Shown: positions 8,601 to 18,027, numbered from the stretch's first letter. The stretch: 64,000 nucleotides of DNA from Alteromonas halophila (GCF_014651815.1 NZ_BMXP01000005.1:186001-250000), one strand, 5' to 3'. The notes: generated by a model not told the origin, from the sequence alone. Numbers and translations are program-made.

Positions 8601-10439
8601 CATACACGCTTAATTGGTGCCTTTAACCATATGCACATTTTCTTCGACCCCAACCCGGATACCGAAGCCAGTTACAAAGAGCGCGAACGTTTGTTTGAGA
8701 ACCCGCGTCTTACCTGGGAAGACTACGATCAAAAACTGATCTCCAAAGGCGGCGGAATCTTCAGTCGCGCCTCAAAGAGCATTAAGCTGACAGCGGAAAT
8801 GAAAAAGTGGCTGGGCACCCGTCAGATGACCATGACGCCCAACGAACTTATTCATAATATGCTGAAAATGTCTGTCGACCTGATTTGGAATGGCGGTATC
8901 GGCACGTATATTAAGAGCAAAAAGGAGTCGCACTCCGAGGTTGGCGATCGTGCTAACGACGACTTGCGCGTCAATGGCTGCGATGTCAACGCAAAAATTG
9001 TCGGTGAGGGCGGTAACCTTGGGCTGACCCAGTTGGGGCGCATCGAATACGCCAGCAATGGTGGCCGAGTCAATACCGACTTCATTGATAACGTGGGCGG
9101 TGTGGACTGCTCGGATAATGAAGTCAATATCAAGATCCTGCTCAATAGCCTGGTCAACAATGGCGATCTGACGCTCAAGCAGCGCAATAAGCTGCTTTAC
9201 GATATGACCGATGATGTATCGAAAATTGTAATCAAGGACTGCTACCGTCAGACGCAATCGATTTCGATCACCGAATTACCAGGAGTCAGCGTACTCAAAG
9301 AGCAGACGCGGTTTATTCATGGGCTTGAGCGTGATGGTGCACTTAACCGTGAACTTGAGTTTATCCCCAGTGATGATGAAATATCCGACCGTGTGGCCTC
9401 CGGCCAGGGCCTTACACGCCCTGAACTAAGCGTGCTGATTGCGTATGGCAAAATGGTACTTAAGGACGCCCTGAATATTCCGGAAATTACGGATAATCCG
9501 TTCCATAGCAAGTTGCTGATTGAGGCTTTCCCCAAAGTGCTGCGTGAAAAATTCAGCGATCACATGCAACAGCACCCGCTGCGTAGCGAGATCATCGCCA
9601 CCAAACTGACCAATAACATGGTCAACGACATGGGCCTGAATTTTGTTTTCCGCATGCAGGAAGAAACCGGTGCAACCGTGGATGAAATTGCCAATGCGTA
9701 CGCGATTGTTCGTGGCATATTCAATATTGATGAGCTGTGGAAGAAAATTGAGTCGCTCGACAACACCATTTCAGCGCAACTGCAGTTAGAAATGCTGGAA
9801 GCGGCACGTCGTACCATGCGGCGTTCAGCACGCTGGTATATCCGTCACGGCAATAAATCGGCAAGCATTGAAGAGGCCATTGCCAACTATCGTGGCACGT
9901 TTGATAACCTGTCTAAGAACCTTGAACACTATCTTGTCGAAGACGAGTATGCGCAGCTTGAAAAGGCCACCAGTCGCTATATTGATAAAGGTGTACCCGG
10001 TGATATAGCTTATCAGGTGGCGAGCTTCTCCAACATGTTCTCAAGTCTGGATCTGGCCCAAATCGATGACAGTTGTGAGCACGATACTTCAGTGATTGCG
10101 AAGCTGTATTTTCAGCTCGGCTCGCGGCTTGAGCTACACTGGTTCCTCGATCAAATCAATGCACAGGCCGTCAGTAACCACTGGCAGGCACTGGCCCGGG
10201 CGTCATACCGTGAGGAACTGGACTGGCAACAGCGCTCAATTACGGCGAACCTTCTGGCATCACGTGAGACAGGCACAGACGCAGATGATATTCTGGACTC
10301 CTGGATGGACAGTAATCAGGCGCTGTTAAAACGCTGGTATCAGATGATGTCGGAGTTCAAAACCTCGGCAACCCACGAATTTGCGAAGTTTTCTGTCGCA
10401 TTGCGTGAATTGATGCTTTTAAGCGTAAAGTCGAATTAG
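5604..10439 (+). CDS. gdhB: NAD-specific glutamate dehydrogenase, GDH-180 class
   Basis: A 1611-residue enzyme of the large class, about 180 kDa, known from Pseudomonas aeruginosa GdhB and Streptomyces GdhA. It catalyses oxidative deamination of glutamate to 2-oxoglutarate with NAD. The N-terminal half (about 1-700) contains ACT-like regulatory segments (for example VEIIVKDMPFLVDSVRMALN). The catalytic core follows at about 800-1150: RGGKVARGGLRWSDR, then VPVGAKGGFV with the glutamate-binding lysine region, DKGTATFSDIAN and GDMAGDVFGNG of the nucleotide-binding fold. The C-terminal third is helical. The length matches the family and no frameshift is visible. It is monocistronic, with terminators before and after. 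In this class arginine or other amino acids often act as allosteric effectors. Confidence 0.95.
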   Translation: MTVTSKRHSVLLDNVFSLINKKVDAKQKSLVTTFGQLLYKNISSDDLEHRNDSDLYGATLSLWHALDNFDSESMYIRVFNPEIAKHGWHSSHTIVEIIVKDMPFLVDSVRMALNRMGITAHLFLHSPIGLERDKDNKITNFVEPGQSKKTTQKETVLFIEIDRQTSKKDIDALTKELNSVVDEVSLAVNDWQDMTDSLHAVIKKPDAMHWPVSDDQQAQTRKFLEWLADHNFTLMGYRYYDVKAIEGDHRWIPDNDSSLGLMKNSINDKERLLSKLPSSAREEALSDNPLILTKTNSRSRVHRPAYMDYIGVKVFNKDGQVVGEHRFLGLYSASFYNQSVTQLPILREKIQQVCDLSGFEPGTHAYKAFVNIVETYPRDELLQTPAQELAQIVMGIFQMQERGISRLFVRKDIFGRFFSCMVFVPRERYNTQLRKETQALLSSSLNAEGEVEFTTFFSESVYARTHYIARVKDNNAEYDVKEIENNIIELTKTWNDRLAAAITAAHGEANGKALERKYNNAFTRSYMEHNLPSDALVDIGKLEQLDDNHTLDMLFYRPQEEASDSEIVKLKLFHRAEPIHLSDVLPMLENFGLRVVDESPYKVTCAEGERNWVMDFTMLHQRIQHFNMEQAQNLFQDAFAKVWYNTLEDDAFNRLILGASLTGRRVTILRAYAKYMRQTGSSFSRDYIANTLANYPEIARLLVEFFDLRFDPSKKRNQKKQDATLDEIKEQLDNVSNLDDDRIIRRYLDLMQATLRTNFFQPDEGGSEKPYVSFKMLPELIPDMPLPRPKFEIFVYSPRVEGVHLRGGKVARGGLRWSDRQEDFRTEILGLVKAQQVKNTVIVPVGAKGGFVCKKLPVGQGREAMQAEGQACYRTFIRSLLDITDNIVNGEVVPPEHVVRLDEDDPYLVVAADKGTATFSDIANSISEEYNFWMGDAFASGGSIGYDHKKMGITARGAWESVKRHFREIGVDCQTTDFTCVAIGDMAGDVFGNGMLLSRHTRLIGAFNHMHIFFDPNPDTEASYKERERLFENPRLTWEDYDQKLISKGGGIFSRASKSIKLTAEMKKWLGTRQMTMTPNELIHNMLKMSVDLIWNGGIGTYIKSKKESHSEVGDRANDDLRVNGCDVNAKIVGEGGNLGLTQLGRIEYASNGGRVNTDFIDNVGGVDCSDNEVNIKILLNSLVNNGDLTLKQRNKLLYDMTDDVSKIVIKDCYRQTQSISITELPGVSVLKEQTRFIHGLERDGALNRELEFIPSDDEISDRVASGQGLTRPELSVLIAYGKMVLKDALNIPEITDNPFHSKLLIEAFPKVLREKFSDHMQQHPLRSEIIATKLTNNMVNDMGLNFVFRMQEETGATVDEIANAYAIVRGIFNIDELWKKIESLDNTISAQLQLEMLEAARRTMRRSARWYIRHGNKSASIEEAIANYRGTFDNLSKNLEHYLVEDEYAQLEKATSRYIDKGVPGDIAYQVASFSNMFSSLDLAQIDDSCEHDTSVIAKLYFQLGSRLELHWFLDQINAQAVSNHWQALARASYREELDWQQRSITANLLASRETGTDADDILDSWMDSNQALLKRWYQMMSEFKTSATHEFAKFSVALRELMLLSVKSN

Positions 10440-10461
10440 TAAAATAGCGCGTTACAGATTT

Positions 10462-10486
10462 AAGCCCTGTTCTGCAGGGCTTTTTT
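10462..10486 (+). terminator. Rho-independent terminator after gdh
   Basis: The stem AAGCCCTG / CAGGGCTT with a TTCTG loop followed by six T residues, 22 bases after the gdh stop. Confidence 0.9.
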
Positions 10487-10569
10487 ATAAGTATTGGTAA
10501 AACCGGGTGAGACGGGGCCTGCAGGCATTTCGTCGCCTGGTTTTTCTGCGAATAAAAGGCCCATTGCCG

Positions 10570-11580
10570 ATGATGCAATCACTTGCACAAAAGCTGTTGC
10601 TTCAGTGTGAACCCGAAAAAAGCCATGACCTCACCATCAACTGGCTAAAAAAAACCCAGCACAGCCCCCTGAACTGGCTGTACAGTCAGCAAACCCGAAA
10701 GCACCCGGTAACGGTAGCGGGGATCACCTTTGATAATCCGCTGGGCCTGGCCGCTGGCCTGGATAAGAACGGAGAGTGCATTGATGCCTTTGCCAGTATG
10801 GGATTTGGCTTTGTAGAAGTTGGCACCGTTACGCCACGTCCCCAGCCAGGCAATCCGAAGCCACGCTTATTTCGCTTGCCGGAAAAGCAGGCGATTATCA
10901 ATCGTATGGGCTTTAACAACAAGGGCGTGGATTACCTCATTGAACAGGTGCGTAACAGCCGCTTTAGCGGACCGGTGGGAATCAATATCGGTAAAAATAA
11001 AGACACTGAGGAACAGCACGCGCTGGATGATTACCTGACGTGTCTGAATAAGGTCTACCCATATGCCAGTTACGTGACGGTGAATATTTCATCCCCGAAT
11101 ACGCCCGGTTTACGCAATTTGCAGTATGGCGAGGCGCTCGACAAGCTGCTAAGGGGCTTAAAAGCTGCGCAGGAAACCCTGTGTCAGACGCACAGCAAAT
11201 ATGTGCCTTTATTTATCAAAATTGCCCCGGACTTAAGCGATGACGAAATTACCAGTATTGCCCGTTCGCTCATCAATACCAAAATGGATGGCGTGATAGC
11301 CACCAACACCACCCTTAGCCGTGATACGGTAACCGGCCTTAAATACAGTGATGAGGCAGGCGGCTTAAGCGGTAGTGTACTGACCGATAAAAGTCTGGAT
11401 GTAACCCGCAAATTATCTGCGGCGCTGGATCGTGCCCTTCCTATTATAGGAGTAGGGGGGATTGATTCACCGCAGGCAGCCAAGGACAGGCTGGACGCCG
11501 GTGCGTCGTTGGTACAGGTTTACAGTGCCCTCATTTATCAGGGGCCGGAGCTCATCCGTCGCATTTGTCGGGAAATATAA
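10570..11580 (+). CDS. pyrD: Dihydroorotate dehydrogenase (quinone), class 2
   Basis: It oxidises dihydroorotate to orotate in pyrimidine synthesis and passes electrons to quinone at the inner membrane. The N-terminal amphipathic helix (about 1-40, [18 protein letters not shown]) is the class 2 membrane-binding and quinone-tunnel element. The FMN-binding barrel shows [40 protein letters not shown] with the catalytic serine region, and [12 protein letters not shown] near the C-terminus. Starting at ATG 10570 (or the adjacent 10573) gives 335-336 residues, the same as E. coli PyrD; the frame stays open further upstream but without family resemblance. The gene for rlmL follows 30 bases later. 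Confidence 0.95.
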   Translation: MMQSLAQKLLLQCEPEKSHDLTINWLKKTQHSPLNWLYSQQTRKHPVTVAGITFDNPLGLAAGLDKNGECIDAFASMGFGFVEVGTVTPRPQPGNPKPRLFRLPEKQAIINRMGFNNKGVDYLIEQVRNSRFSGPVGINIGKNKDTEEQHALDDYLTCLNKVYPYASYVTVNISSPNTPGLRNLQYGEALDKLLRGLKAAQETLCQTHSKYVPLFIKIAPDLSDDEITSIARSLINTKMDGVIATNTTLSRDTVTGLKYSDEAGGLSGSVLTDKSLDVTRKLSAALDRALPIIGVGGIDSPQAAKDRLDAGASLVQVYSALIYQGPELIRRICREI

Positions 11581-11610
11581 ATACGCTGAAGTCGTGTTTT
11601 ACGGAGTGTT

Positions 11611-13710
11611 ATGAATACGTTTTTTGTTACGACCAGCAAGGGGCTGGATGAGCTTTTACTCGACGAGGTTGCCCGTCTGTGCCCGTCAGCTGATGCTAAG
11701 CTGCGTGCCGGTGTGATCCAGGTACAGGGCTCGCTCAGCGATGCCTATACGCTTTGCTTATGGTCGCGGCTTGCCAATCGTGTGGTATGGGTGCTGGCCG
11801 AAGGCCCGGCGAAAGATGCAGATAGCCTGTATGCCACTGCAGACAGTATTGACTGGCCCATGCAAATGACGGTAAACCACACGTTGAGCGTACACTTTGT
11901 GGGTAGCAGCCGTGAAATCAATAATACCCAGTTCGGGGCTGTGCGGGTTAAAGACGCAATTGTTGATCAGTTTACCGAGTTAGAAGGAAAACGCCCATCA
12001 GTTGCGCGTCAGCAGCCAGACATTCCTGTGTATGCCCGACTACGTAAAGACACGGTGACCATTGGCATTGATTTGGCGGGCGCCAGTCTACATCAGCGGG
12101 CGTACCGTCAGGACACCGGCGCTGCGCCGCTTAAAGAGCATCTTGCGTGCGCCATGCTGATGCGCAGCGGCTGGGTTGATGCTCACAATGCTGCACTTGT
12201 CGATCCTATGTGTGGCTCCGGCACAATTGCTATAGAAGCCGCTTACATTGCCCGTAATATTGCACCAGGGATTAAACGAGATTACTGGGGCTTCAGTCAG
12301 TGGCTTGGTCATCAGCAGGCAACGTGGGAAACGCTGGTCAGTGACGCGCTCAGTCAACAAAAGGCCAGCGCTGGTATACCGATACAGGCCTGTGATAACA
12401 GTAAAAAAATGATCGCGATGGCGCGTAAAAATGCAGATGTCGCTGGCGTGTATCAGGACATTGCGTTTTCCGTGCAGGATGCACGAAACGTGACACCCAC
12501 ATCACAGCAGCCAGGGTATATTGTGTCGAATCCGCCTTATGGTGAGCGGCTGGGCGAGCTTACCGATCTTATTCCGCTCTTTTCTGAGTGGGGGAAACAC
12601 CTGAAAGGTAACTGGTCAGGGTGGAAGCTCACACTGCTTACCAGTAACCGCGATCTGATGCGCGTCATGAAGCTACGGGCCAGCAAAGCCTATGCGATGA
12701 ATAATGGTAAACTGGCCTGTCAGCTACTTAATTTTGCGCTGGAAAGCGAGAACCTGGCGCAGTTTGGAGCAGATGCTGACGATCATCCGTTTGCCAACCG
12801 GGTCAGAAAAAACCTTAAACGCCTCAAAGGCTGGCTAAAAAAACAGCAAACCAATTGCTATCGTATCTACGATGCCGATCTTCCCGAGTACAATGTGGCG
12901 GTTGATCGCTATGATGATTACCTGGTCGTGCAGGAATACGCGCCACCGAAAAACATTCCGGAAGAAAAAGCCCGTCGCCGTCTGCAGGAAGCGTTACTTC
13001 ACCTGCCAGCCGTCACCGGAGTTTCCGCTAAAAACATTGCGCTTAAAGTACGGGCGCAGCAGAAGGGCAGTCAGCAATACGAAAAACTGGACAAAGCTCA
13101 GCAGACGCGAGAAGTGTTCGAGAATGGAGCGCGGTTTCTGGTTAACCTGACGGATTATCTGGATACCGGTCTGTTTCTTGACCACCGTATTACCCGGCAG
13201 CTTGTGCGTGAACGTGCGAAAGACAAAGATGTACTGAACCTGTTTTGCTATACCGGCAGTGTATCCGTGTTTGCTGCGCAGGGCGGCGCGCGTTCTGTGA
13301 CTTCAGTGGACATGTCCAATACCTATCTTGACTGGGCAAAACAGAACTTCCGGCTTAATAAGCTTAACGGCGCCTATGCATTTATACAGGCCGACTGTAC
13401 GCAATGGTTGGACGGTCACAACGGCACCTATGATCTGATGTTTATCGATCCGCCTTCCTTTTCAAATTCAAAGCGTATGCAGTCGACCTGGGATGTACAG
13501 CGTGACCATGTTGCACTTTTACAGGCCGCCTATTCGCGATTGCGTGAGAAGGGGCAAATCGTATTTTCAAATAATAAGCGGGGCTTCAAACTTGATCATA
13601 AAGCCCTGTCTGAGGCAGGCTTTGCGATTGAAGATATATCACGTAAAACCATTCCTGAAGACTTTTCGCGCAATACCGCAATCCATCAATGTTGGATCCT
13701 GACCCGATGA
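11611..13710 (+). CDS. rlmL: Bifunctional 23S rRNA methyltransferase RlmKL
   Basis: A 699-residue fusion that makes m2G2445 and m7G2069 in 23S rRNA. The N-terminus carries a ferredoxin-like and THUMP domain (about 1-160). The RlmL methyltransferase follows with DPMCGSGTIAIEAA as SAM site and NPPYGERLG as catalytic motif IV (about 305-315). The C-terminal RlmK half has NLFCYTGSVSVFAA as SAM site and DPPSFSNSK as its motif IV. The length matches E. coli RlmL (702). Its TGA overlaps the next ATG in an ATGA arrangement, so translation of the glutaredoxin-like gene is coupled. Confidence 0.95.
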   Translation: MNTFFVTTSKGLDELLLDEVARLCPSADAKLRAGVIQVQGSLSDAYTLCLWSRLANRVVWVLAEGPAKDADSLYATADSIDWPMQMTVNHTLSVHFVGSSREINNTQFGAVRVKDAIVDQFTELEGKRPSVARQQPDIPVYARLRKDTVTIGIDLAGASLHQRAYRQDTGAAPLKEHLACAMLMRSGWVDAHNAALVDPMCGSGTIAIEAAYIARNIAPGIKRDYWGFSQWLGHQQATWETLVSDALSQQKASAGIPIQACDNSKKMIAMARKNADVAGVYQDIAFSVQDARNVTPTSQQPGYIVSNPPYGERLGELTDLIPLFSEWGKHLKGNWSGWKLTLLTSNRDLMRVMKLRASKAYAMNNGKLACQLLNFALESENLAQFGADADDHPFANRVRKNLKRLKGWLKKQQTNCYRIYDADLPEYNVAVDRYDDYLVVQEYAPPKNIPEEKARRRLQEALLHLPAVTGVSAKNIALKVRAQQKGSQQYEKLDKAQQTREVFENGARFLVNLTDYLDTGLFLDHRITRQLVRERAKDKDVLNLFCYTGSVSVFAAQGGARSVTSVDMSNTYLDWAKQNFRLNKLNGAYAFIQADCTQWLDGHNGTYDLMFIDPPSFSNSKRMQSTWDVQRDHVALLQAAYSRLREKGQIVFSNNKRGFKLDHKALSEAGFAIEDISRKTIPEDFSRNTAIHQCWILTR

Positions 13711-13940
13711 AACTGTACTTTTACACTGGACCAAATTGCAGCTTGTGTGATTTGGCTATCGAAGAATTAAACCTGTCAGCATGCGCTGAGCAAGTGACAA
13801 TCGAGACCCGGAATATTCGTAATGATCACGACTGGTATCACCGGTATGCAGTGAGGATCCCGGTGCTTCAGCGCGCCGATAACGGGCAGGAACTTGGCTG
13901 GCCATTCAGTGCTGCAGATATTGAGGAGTTCGTGCATTGA
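13707..13940 (+). CDS. Glutaredoxin family protein (YchJ/YbjN-like small thioredoxin fold)
   Basis: A 77-residue protein starting MKLYFYTGPNCSLCDLA, with a beta strand, a CxxC redox site (CSLC) and a helix, as in the single-domain glutaredoxin-like family PF05768. The middle segment RNDHDWYHRYAVRIPVL contains the conserved cis-proline motif (IPV) before the third strand, and the end has GWPFSAADIEEF. The ATG at 13707 overlaps the rlmL stop, and its own TGA overlaps the start of uup, so the three are one translationally coupled operon. The substrate is unknown. Confidence 0.85.
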   Translation: MKLYFYTGPNCSLCDLAIEELNLSACAEQVTIETRNIRNDHDWYHRYAVRIPVLQRADNGQELGWPFSAADIEEFVH

Positions 13941-15868
13941 GTTTGATGCAGCTTAAAAATATAAGCGTTATTTACGGCACCCCGCCATTGTTAGATGGGG
14001 TTGAGCTGATCGTACAGCCTGGTGAGCGGGTATGTCTGGTCGGGCGCAACGGCAGTGGTAAATCCACGCTGATGAAAGTCATCGCCGGCGATGTGATCCC
14101 GGATGACGGTCAGCGCATCATAGAGTCCAACACTGTGATTGCCCGGCTGGAGCAGGATCCGCCACAGACGACCGATGTGTCACTGTTTGATTATGTCGCC
14201 GAAGGGCTCGAGGATGTTGGTGATACGCTTAAAACCTACTTCAGGCAGACCCGGCTGGTCGCCGAAGACCCTAGTGAGAAAAACCTGAATCGGTTGCAGA
14301 CGCTCCAGGAAGAACTGGAAGCCAGAGGGGCGTGGCAATTTGAGCAACAAATTGAACAAACCCTGACCATGCTCAAACTCAATGGGGACACGGCGCTGAA
14401 CACATTATCCGGGGGTTGGCGGCGAAAGGCAGCGCTGGCCAGAGCGTTGGTTCGTTCACCGGATTTATTACTCCTTGATGAGCCGACTAACCACCTGGAT
14501 ATCGATATGATCCGCTGGCTCGAGAGCAGCCTGAAACACTATCAGGGCGCTGTGGTGTTCGTCAGCCACGATCGGGCTTTTATCCGCAGTATGGCAACCC
14601 GCATTGTGGATTTAGATCGGGGTCAGCTTACCAGCTATCCTGGCGATTATGCGCAGTATATGAAGAAAAAGCGCGAAGACCTGGAAGTAGAGGCCAGCCA
14701 CAATGCAGAGTTTGATAAAAAGCTGGCACAGGAAGAGACCTGGATCCGGCAGGGCATAAAGGCCCGTCGTACCCGTAACGAGGGCCGGGTAAGGGCACTG
14801 AAAAAGCTGCGTGAACAACGTAAGGCGCGGCGTGACTCTCAGGGAAGTGCGCTGGTATCACAGAATAAAGGCGGCCGCTCCGGCAAAATGGTATTTGAAG
14901 TCTCAGACCTCAGCTATGCTATTGGCGACAAGTCGATTGTGAGTCACCTCGATTTAAACGTGTTGCGTGGTGACAAACTGGCACTGATCGGCCCCAACGG
15001 CTGTGGAAAAAGTACCCTGATTAAACTGTTACTGGGCGATCTAACTGCTGATAGTGGCCAATGCCGGCGGGGCACAAATTTGGAAGTTGCGTATTTTGAT
15101 CAGCACCGCGACCAGCTGGAGCTGGATAAATCCGTGATCGATGCGGTAGGGGACGGAAAACGCGATTTAATGGTCAATGGCCATCCCCGGCATGTGATGA
15201 GTTACCTGCAGGACTATTTGTTTACGCCCGAGCGGGTTAACGCACCGGTTCACTCATTATCAGGCGGTGAGAAAAACCGCCTGATGCTGGCAAAGCTGAT
15301 GCTTAAACCCAGTAACGTGCTGGTTTTGGATGAACCGACCAATGATCTGGATGTGGAAACGCTGGAAATGCTGGAAACGTTACTGGCAAATTACGAGGGC
15401 ACCGTTCTGCTGGTGAGCCACGACCGTGAATTTGTCGATAATGTCGCAGATAGCTGCCTGGTGTTTGAAGGCAAGGGACAGTGCCGGGAGTTCATCGGCG
15501 GCTACACCGATATGGAAGCCTGGTATAAACAGCAACGGGAGACTGAAAAGCAGTTTCAAAAAGACAGTCGGCCCAATGAAACTAATTCACAAAGCCAGAG
15601 TCAGAAGGCAAAGGCTTCTCCCCGCAAGTCTAAAAAGTTATCATATAAAGATGATCGGGAGCTGGCAGGGTTACCCGCACAAATAGAGCAACTTGAAGCA
15701 GAGCTTGATACGCTTCAGGAAACCGTGAATCATCCTGATTTCTTTAAGCAGGACACAGACGAGACAGCTGTAACACTGTCGAAATTAAATGAAATAGAAT
15801 CCACGCTATCCCAGAAGTATGCGCGCTGGGATGAACTAGAAAGCATGCTGGAAGATAATCAGCAGTAA
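13937..15868 (+). CDS. uup: ABC-F family ATPase Uup
   Basis: A soluble protein with two ABC domains and no membrane part, acting on ribosomes and on DNA-linked processes such as transposon precise excision. Domain 1 has Walker A GRNGSGKST, signature LSGGWRRKAALARAL and Walker B LLLLDEPTNHLD; domain 2 has GPNGCGKST, LSGGEKNRL and VLVLDEPTNDLD. The linker with many charged residues (about 235-300) and a C-terminal coiled coil (about 560-643) fit Uup. The TTG at 13937 overlaps the previous stop and gives MSLMQLKN; an ATG at 13946 is the alternative. A closely following DUF3466 gene (12 bases) suggests read-through. Confidence 0.92.
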   Translation: MSLMQLKNISVIYGTPPLLDGVELIVQPGERVCLVGRNGSGKSTLMKVIAGDVIPDDGQRIIESNTVIARLEQDPPQTTDVSLFDYVAEGLEDVGDTLKTYFRQTRLVAEDPSEKNLNRLQTLQEELEARGAWQFEQQIEQTLTMLKLNGDTALNTLSGGWRRKAALARALVRSPDLLLLDEPTNHLDIDMIRWLESSLKHYQGAVVFVSHDRAFIRSMATRIVDLDRGQLTSYPGDYAQYMKKKREDLEVEASHNAEFDKKLAQEETWIRQGIKARRTRNEGRVRALKKLREQRKARRDSQGSALVSQNKGGRSGKMVFEVSDLSYAIGDKSIVSHLDLNVLRGDKLALIGPNGCGKSTLIKLLLGDLTADSGQCRRGTNLEVAYFDQHRDQLELDKSVIDAVGDGKRDLMVNGHPRHVMSYLQDYLFTPERVNAPVHSLSGGEKNRLMLAKLMLKPSNVLVLDEPTNDLDVETLEMLETLLANYEGTVLLVSHDREFVDNVADSCLVFEGKGQCREFIGGYTDMEAWYKQQRETEKQFQKDSRPNETNSQSQSQKAKASPRKSKKLSYKDDRELAGLPAQIEQLEAELDTLQETVNHPDFFKQDTDETAVTLSKLNEIESTLSQKYARWDELESMLEDNQQ

Positions 15869-15880
15869 ATAGGATAGTAG

Positions 15881-17593
15881 ATGAAACGAACTCAGCTTGC
15901 AGCAGCCATAATACTGGCTAGCGGATTTTGCACCGAGGCCCTTGGGGCGACGTACTCAGTAACGCCTTTACCTTTACGGGACATTGCTCAGAATAATTTT
16001 GCCCGTTCAATAGATAACAGCGGCAGAATGTTGTCGACTGTTCAGTCAGAATTCAATCCACCGTTCGATCTCGAGCAACTCAAAGACGATACAAGCTTTT
16101 TTTCCGGAAGTTATCCACTGGAAAATGAGGACGATGCCAGAGAAGGCATTTTCAGTGACGCTGATTATCAAACGTTATACGAGTTCCTGCTGGACACGCG
16201 TGGCAGACCACTCGGTCAGCAGCTTGCGATCTACCGGACGTATTCTGCAGATACCGTTGATGCGAGACTCGTTCCCGGACTCGATGAAGTCACCGATAAG
16301 TTCGATGACTACACGCAGTCAGTTAATAGTATCGCCCGTGACAGCCTTTATGGCGATTATATTGTAGGCAGCTCTGATGGTATAACGATTGAAGACCCTT
16401 ATGAAGATGAAGACGGGAATATCGTTAATTACACCTACAACACCATGACAACGCAAGCATTCGTCGAAGTAAATGGACAAAGTAAGCGATTACCGCCTGA
16501 CAACGAATTACTCGGTGGCATCGGGCAGGCTTACGCCGTCAATGACAATCTTCAGGTAGCAGGCTACAGTACCGTAAGCTTTCAGCAGAGCGTCAGGGAT
16601 TTAATCGACGATTGTGAAGATCCGGATGAGCGCGCAGATCTTCCTGAGGCATACTGCAAAAGCCAGATTTACAATAACCGAAACCGGTTTTTGTTCGACT
16701 CCATCATCAACGCGACTATTTGGCAACTTGATGCAAGCGGCGACGTCATCAGCACCGAGACATTCCCCTTAATTTTCACGCCGGAAGACGATGACGATCT
16801 GCATTATTTTTCCTATGCATATGCCATTAACAACAACGGCATTGCTGTGGGTGAAAGCCTGACTGGAGAATCTGTCATCGTCACTCGTCCGGAGTCTGGA
16901 CAATTGAGAGAAGATGGGCGGGTTGCTACCGTTTACAGAGACGGCCAGACCATTGAACTATTGCCGCGCGAGGAAAACCTGCAAAGTGCCGCGTTTGGGA
17001 TCAATGATAATAACTGGGTAACCGGATATGTACTAAGGGCGATTAGCTCTACGGCACGTCAGCAATTGTTTGTCTATAACCTCGATACCAATGAAGCGCG
17101 TTATCCTGAAGGGTTCTTCGCTGGTTCAGGTGTGGATGCCAATGCTATCAATAATAACAATATTGTGGTGGGTAAGGCGGATGTCGAGTCGAGTAATGAA
17201 GCGGTTCGTGAAGCCCATGCTTTTATGTACAATATCGACAACGAGACATTCACAGATCTCAACGACTTAATCGCCTGTGACAGCCCGTATAGCCTGGTTG
17301 AGGCGGTCGATATCAACGATAGTAACGAGATCATCGCTAACGCCCGGTTTGAAGGTGTTAGTCGCTACATCACGGGTAATCCTATCCTGGATAGTGACGG
17401 TACTGAGATCACCGAAGATATTATTATCGCTGTTAAACTGACACCGGAGCCAAATGGCGAAATTGAACAGTGTGATGCCGATGGCGACGGTGACGTTGAT
17501 GAAGATGATCCGAACTACGAGCGACAGGGCGCGGCAATCAGCGCCTGGTGGTTACTGCTACTGGGTTTGGTCGGCTTTAGACGACGCCATTAA
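15881..17593 (+). CDS. DUF3466 family secreted/surface protein with C-terminal sorting tail
   Basis: A 570-residue protein with a signal peptide (MKRTQLAAAIILASGFCTEA) and repeated segments of the HAF type, each with an asparagine-rich NDN or INNNN turn (for example AYAVNDNLQVAGYS, YAINNNGIAVGES, FGINDNNWVTGYV and NAINNNNIVVGKA). Near residue 530 lies an aspartate-rich calcium-binding-like loop (DADGDGDVDEDD). The end is a short linker, a hydrophobic helix (AWWLLLLGLVGF) and RRRH, the layout of tripartite tails processed by rhombosortase or exosortase-like systems, although the usual glycine pair is missing. It is known as DUF3466 in Shewanella and Alteromonas; its role is unknown. Confidence 0.8.
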   Translation: MKRTQLAAAIILASGFCTEALGATYSVTPLPLRDIAQNNFARSIDNSGRMLSTVQSEFNPPFDLEQLKDDTSFFSGSYPLENEDDAREGIFSDADYQTLYEFLLDTRGRPLGQQLAIYRTYSADTVDARLVPGLDEVTDKFDDYTQSVNSIARDSLYGDYIVGSSDGITIEDPYEDEDGNIVNYTYNTMTTQAFVEVNGQSKRLPPDNELLGGIGQAYAVNDNLQVAGYSTVSFQQSVRDLIDDCEDPDERADLPEAYCKSQIYNNRNRFLFDSIINATIWQLDASGDVISTETFPLIFTPEDDDDLHYFSYAYAINNNGIAVGESLTGESVIVTRPESGQLREDGRVATVYRDGQTIELLPREENLQSAAFGINDNNWVTGYVLRAISSTARQQLFVYNLDTNEARYPEGFFAGSGVDANAINNNNIVVGKADVESSNEAVREAHAFMYNIDNETFTDLNDLIACDSPYSLVEAVDINDSNEIIANARFEGVSRYITGNPILDSDGTEITEDIIIAVKLTPEPNGEIEQCDADGDGDVDEDDPNYERQGAAISAWWLLLLGLVGFRRRH

Positions 17594-17605
17594 GATTTTG
17601 TGATG

Positions 17606-17632
17606 ACGCCACCTTCGGGTGGCGTTTTTATT
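17606..17632 (+). terminator. Rho-independent terminator after the DUF3466 gene
   Basis: The stem ACGCCACC / GGTGGCGT closed by a stable TTCG tetraloop and followed by TTTT, 12 bases after the stop codon. Confidence 0.9.
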
Positions 17633-17696
17633 TGTTTTTGTTTTAAAGACATCTTTGTTTAGAAGTAAAAAGTGTAATGAAAAATTAATATATCTG

Positions 17697-17712
17697 TCAC
17701 ATAGTTATGTGA
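17697..17712. promoter_or_regulatory. Inverted repeat upstream of rmf
   Basis: TCACAT-AGTT-ATGTGA is a perfect 6-bp palindrome with a 4-base spacer, 138 bases before the rmf start. The half-sites resemble CRP half-sites but face the wrong way (CRP needs TGTGA first), so the factor is unknown. Confidence 0.35.
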
Positions 17713-17850
17713 TGTCAAGCCCTTCGATTTATTTTTAACTCTTGAATGCCCTCCTTTTCTCCACTATTCAATAAGAGTGCGGTGATAAATCAGCGGCGAT
17801 GCTCTGCTGCCGCAATATCAACGTACCTCAACCAGAAAAGAGGCGAATCT

Positions 17851-18027
17851 ATGAAAAGACAAAAAAGAGATAAACTGACACGTGCCCACCACAAAGGCTA
17901 TCAGGCAGGAATCAACGGTCGAGCTAAGGAGAATTGTCCCTTTCAACAAAATGACGCCAAATCTCAGTGGTTAGGAGGATGGCGCGAAGCCATGGAAGAC
18001 AGACAAACGGGCTTTGCTGTCAAATAA
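17851..18027 (+). CDS. rmf: Ribosome modulation factor
   Basis: A 58-residue basic protein almost identical in layout to E. coli RMF (55 residues): MKRQKRDKLTRAHHKGYQAG at the start and SQWLGGWREAMEDR near the end. RMF binds 30S subunits near the mRNA exit and causes 100S ribosome dimers in stationary phase. The frame is open 105 bases upstream, but the ATG at 17851 gives the family N-terminus. A long untranslated leader of 200 or more bases after the previous terminator is likely, as expected for growth-rate controlled expression. It converges on fabA across a shared terminator. Confidence 0.97.
   Translation: MKRQKRDKLTRAHHKGYQAGINGRAKENCPFQQNDAKSQWLGGWREAMEDRQTGFAVK

Noticed and set aside
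17697..17712. CRP site upstream of rmf
   Set aside because: The half-sites are in the opposite order to the CRP consensus (TCACA first, TGTGA second), so it was recorded only as an inverted repeat.
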